Under the pieces are notes generated by a model. That model did no database searches, was not told the DNA's origin, and saw only the letters and a program-made list of their open reading frames with translations. From Pseudomonadota bacterium (GTDB taxonomy: Bacteria > Desulfobacterota > Desulfovibrionia > Desulfovibrionales > Desulfovibrionaceae), in contig JAEXRD010000014.1 in the NCBI GenBank assembly GCA_023438245.1, forward strand, positions 1 to 8,027: DNA of 8,027 nucleotides, written 5' to 3'. Within the stretch, counting starts at the first letter, position 1. Every line of letters begins with the position of its first letter. Both the position numbers and the translations under genes were made by a program. Below, in pieces: positions 5,942 to 8,027 of the stretch.

Positions 5942-8027
5942 CTAGCGGGGCGCGGCCTGCTCGCCCGAGGGGCGGAAGCGCAGCGTCACCACCACGCCGC
6001 CCTCCGGGGCGTTCTCGATGGAAAGCTCCCCGCCCAACTGGTGCACCACCAGCCCGCGCATGAGCCGCATGCCCAGGCCGGGCGAGCCCTCCGGGTCCAT
6101 GCCGGGCGGCAGGCCCGGCCCCTGGTCGCGCACGGTGAGCGTCACCACGCCGTCATCACCGCCCTCGGCGCGCACCTCCACGCTCTGGCCCGCCTGGCCG
6201 CTGGCCGCGTGCTTGAACACGTTGGCCAGGGCCTCGTTGAGCGCCAGCCCCAGGGGCACGGCCTGGTCCAGGCCCAGCACCAGCCCGCCCAGGTGCAGCC
6301 GGGCGGAAAGGGTGAGCCCCGCCCCGCCGTACACCTCGCGCAATTGGCGGAACAGCGCGCCCACGTACTCGCCCAGGTGGATGCCCCGGCCATCGCCGGA
6401 GCCGTAGAGCAGGATGTGGATGAGGCTCATGGCCTGCACCTTGGCCTGCACCTCGGCCATGGCCCGCCGGGCCTCGGGTTCGGAGAGCCTGCGCCCGGAC
6501 ATGTCCAAAAGCGAGGACACCACCTGGAGGTTGTTCTTCACGCGGTGGTGCACCTCGCGCAGCAGGGCCTCCTTCTCGCGCAGGCTGGCGCGGATGCTCT
6601 CCTCGTCGCGCCGGGCGCGCACGATGCGCCACATGCCGTCCACCAGGAGCGAAAGCTGGAGCACTTCGGCCTCGTCGTAGTTCCCGGCCTTGCCCGTCAG
6701 GCCCAGCACCGCCACCGAGCGCCCGCCGTCCAGCGCGGGCACGCCCAGGAAGCGGCGCACCTCCGGGTGCCCCTCCGGCAGCGACAGGGTGCCGGAGCGA
6801 TCCTCGTTGACGATGGCCGGGACCCCGGACGCGGCCACCTGGCCCCAGAGGTTGTCGCCCTCGGCCATGAACCGGGGCGGCGGGCCGGAAAGCCCCGCCC
6901 CCTGGGCGGCGCGAGGCTCCAGCGTGCGCCCGTCCGGCCCCACGAAGAACAGCACCCCCGCCGCGCTTTCCGATAGGGCCAGGGCCTGCTCCAGGGTGAA
7001 GGAGGCGATCTGGACCTCGGTGGCCCCGGTGAAGCGGGAGAGTTCGAACAGGGCCTCCAGCCGGGCCTGGTTGCGGCGCACCTCGCGCTCCAGGCGCTGG
7101 CGGCTGGTCAGGTCCACGATGCCGCACACCTGGCCCTCGAAGTCCCCCTGCTCGTCCATGAGCGGCGAGCTGGTGACCTGGGCCAGCAGGCGCGAGCCGT
7201 CCTTGCGCACCAGGTGGTATTCCGTGGTTCCGGCGATGCCCGCGCGGCGCTGGGCCAGGGTGCTGTGCACCAGCCCCGCCTGTTCCGGGTCGGTGATCTC
7301 CCAGGGCGTCTTGCGCACCAGCTCCTCCAGCGTGTAGCCCAGCATGGCGCCCAGGCGCTCGTTGGCGAAGATGGTGCGGTAGTGCGAGTCAAAGGCCCAC
7401 ACGCCCTCGTGCATGGATTCCAGCAGCTTGCGGAACAGCCTCTCGCTGCGCTGCAGCGCGGCCTCGGCCAGCTTGCGGTCGGTGATGTCGCGCACGTTGA
7501 CGACCACGCCGCGGATGTCCGGGTTGTCCAGCTGGTTGGTTCCCCAGGCCTCCAGGTGCACCCAGGAGCCGTCCTTGTGGCGGTGGCGGTACTGCACGCG
7601 GCCCACCCCGTGGCGGATGGCGACGGCGAAGGCGTCCCGCACGGCCTCGCGGTCCTCGGGGTGGATCATGGTCTCGATGACCGGTATGCCCACCAGCTCC
7701 GCCGGGGAATAGCCGATCATGCGCTCCGTGGCCCCGCTGACGAACATCTGCACGCCCTCGGAGCTCAGGATGCAGATGGAGTCGCTGGAGTGGCGGAAAA
7801 GTTCGGAGAAGCGGCGCTCGCTGCGCTGCAGCGCCTCCTCGGCGGCCTTGCGCTGGGTGATGTCGCGGGCCGTGCCGCAATACCCGACAATGGCGCCGGC
7901 CTCGTCGCGCAGGGGCTGCGCCAGCACCTCGATGGGCACGCTGCCGCCTCCTGAGCGCAGCAAGGCCATCTCCAGCACGCGCGAGCCGTCCCCCTCCGGG
8001 GTGCCTGGCCGGGCCTGGGCCCAGGCC
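5942..8027 (-). CDS. PAS-PAS-PAS-GAF HisKA_2 sensor histidine kinase, N-terminus off the right edge
   Basis: 694 residues are in view; the frame is open to the edge, so the start is not seen (a GTG at 7978 falls inside a PAS domain and is not the start). Residues about 1-60 are the end of a PAS domain (GYCGTARDITQRK). A second PAS spans about 68-185 (MIHPEDR, NVRDITDRK) and a third about 195-310 (WAFDSHYRTIFANERLG, CGIVDLTSRQ). A GAF-like domain is at about 320-470. The HisKA_2 dimerisation box has REVHHRVKNNLQVVSSLL, with probable phospho-acceptor H493 (codon 6550-6548). The HATPase has N-box NEALANVFKHA from 597, DQGPGLP from 634 and GLGMRLM near 650. It should autophosphorylate in response to a signal sensed by PAS/GAF and pass phosphate to an unseen regulator. 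No membrane helix is visible in this part. The stop at 5942-5944 is followed by the convergent gap. Confidence 0.93.
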   Translation of the reverse strand, partial: AWAQARPGTPEGDGSRVLEMALLRSGGGSVPIEVLAQPLRDEAGAIVGYCGTARDITQRKAAEEALQRSERRFSELFRHSSDSICILSSEGVQMFVSGATERMIGYSPAELVGIPVIETMIHPEDREAVRDAFAVAIRHGVGRVQYRHRHKDGSWVHLEAWGTNQLDNPDIRGVVVNVRDITDRKLAEAALQRSERLFRKLLESMHEGVWAFDSHYRTIFANERLGAMLGYTLEELVRKTPWEITDPEQAGLVHSTLAQRRAGIAGTTEYHLVRKDGSRLLAQVTSSPLMDEQGDFEGQVCGIVDLTSRQRLEREVRRNQARLEALFELSRFTGATEVQIASFTLEQALALSESAAGVLFFVGPDGRTLEPRAAQGAGLSGPPPRFMAEGDNLWGQVAASGVPAIVNEDRSGTLSLPEGHPEVRRFLGVPALDGGRSVAVLGLTGKAGNYDEAEVLQLSLLVDGMWRIVRARRDEESIRASLREKEALLREVHHRVKNNLQVVSSLLDMSGRRLSEPEARRAMAEVQAKVQAMSLIHILLYGSGDGRGIHLGEYVGALFRQLREVYGGAGLTLSARLHLGGLVLGLDQAVPLGLALNEALANVFKHAASGQAGQSVEVRAEGGDDGVVTLTVRDQGPGLPPGMDPEGSPGLGMRLMRGLVVHQLGGELSIENAPEGGVVVTLRFRPSGEQAAPR
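7442..7492. repeat. PAS-linker repeat, copy A
   Basis: Matches 7817-7867 at 44 of 51 bases with no gap. It encodes the helical linker between PAS domains (VRDITDRKLAEAALQRSE, reading on the minus strand). The first 18 bases are identical and contain the perfect 12-base palindrome GCGCTGCAGCGC. Confidence 0.7.
7817..7867. repeat. PAS-linker repeat, copy B
   Basis: Partner of 7442-7492, offset 375 bases, or exactly 125 codons: one PAS-plus-linker unit. It encodes ARDITQRKAAEEALQRSE. The PAS bodies themselves are much less alike than the linkers. Confidence 0.7.

Noticed and set aside
5337..5945. Overlapping plus-strand frame of 202 codons around the small gene
   Set aside because: It lacks a ribosome site and sits in a different frame from the one with consistent G/C third positions at 5450-5764.
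1..8027. CRISPR array, insertion sequence, prophage, tRNA or toxin-antitoxin pair
   Set aside because: No short regular repeats with spacers, no terminal inverted repeats or transposase, no cloverleaf and no small gene pair were seen.

Overview
The window is about two-thirds G+C and almost entirely coding. High GC, two chemoreceptors of a Desulfovibrio-like type, a two-ACT-domain SerB and a multi-PAS HisKA_2 kinase suggest a motile deltaproteobacterium (Desulfovibrionaceae or relatives). That placement is inferred from gene style only; no marker gene is present.

Layout. (1) 1-1681, minus: a methyl-accepting chemotaxis protein (MCP1) whose C-terminus runs off the left edge. Its upstream gap holds a sigma70-like and a sigma28-like promoter. 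(2) 1908-3677, minus: a complete second receptor (MCP2), ended by a textbook intrinsic terminator at 1844-1881, so the pair is unlikely to be one operon. The two receptors share a nearly identical signalling half at a constant offset of 1990 bases but have unrelated sensor halves. (3) 3678-3997: a 320-base gap with the MCP2 leader and a sigma28-like -10. (4) 3998-5212, minus: serB, phosphoserine phosphatase, the last step of serine synthesis. (5) 5213-5449: a divergent control region, AT-rich in its middle, with a plus-strand sigma70-like promoter overlapped by a Fur-box-like 19-mer and a 6+6 dyad. (6) 5450-5764, plus: an unrecognised 104-residue cysteine-rich protein. (7) 5765-5941: a convergent gap with a long GC hairpin. 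(8) 5942-8027, minus: a PAS-PAS-PAS-GAF-HisKA_2-HATPase sensor kinase, cut at its N-terminus by the right edge.

Functionally the two MCPs should feed CheA/CheW and the flagellar motor, and the kinase is an orphan in view. serB and the cysteine-rich gene share only an intergenic region. I see no phage, transposon, CRISPR, tRNA or rRNA signal and no clear undescribed multi-gene system. The points most worth a second look are the in-register repeat of the MCP pair and the small cysteine-rich gene with its elaborate promoter.
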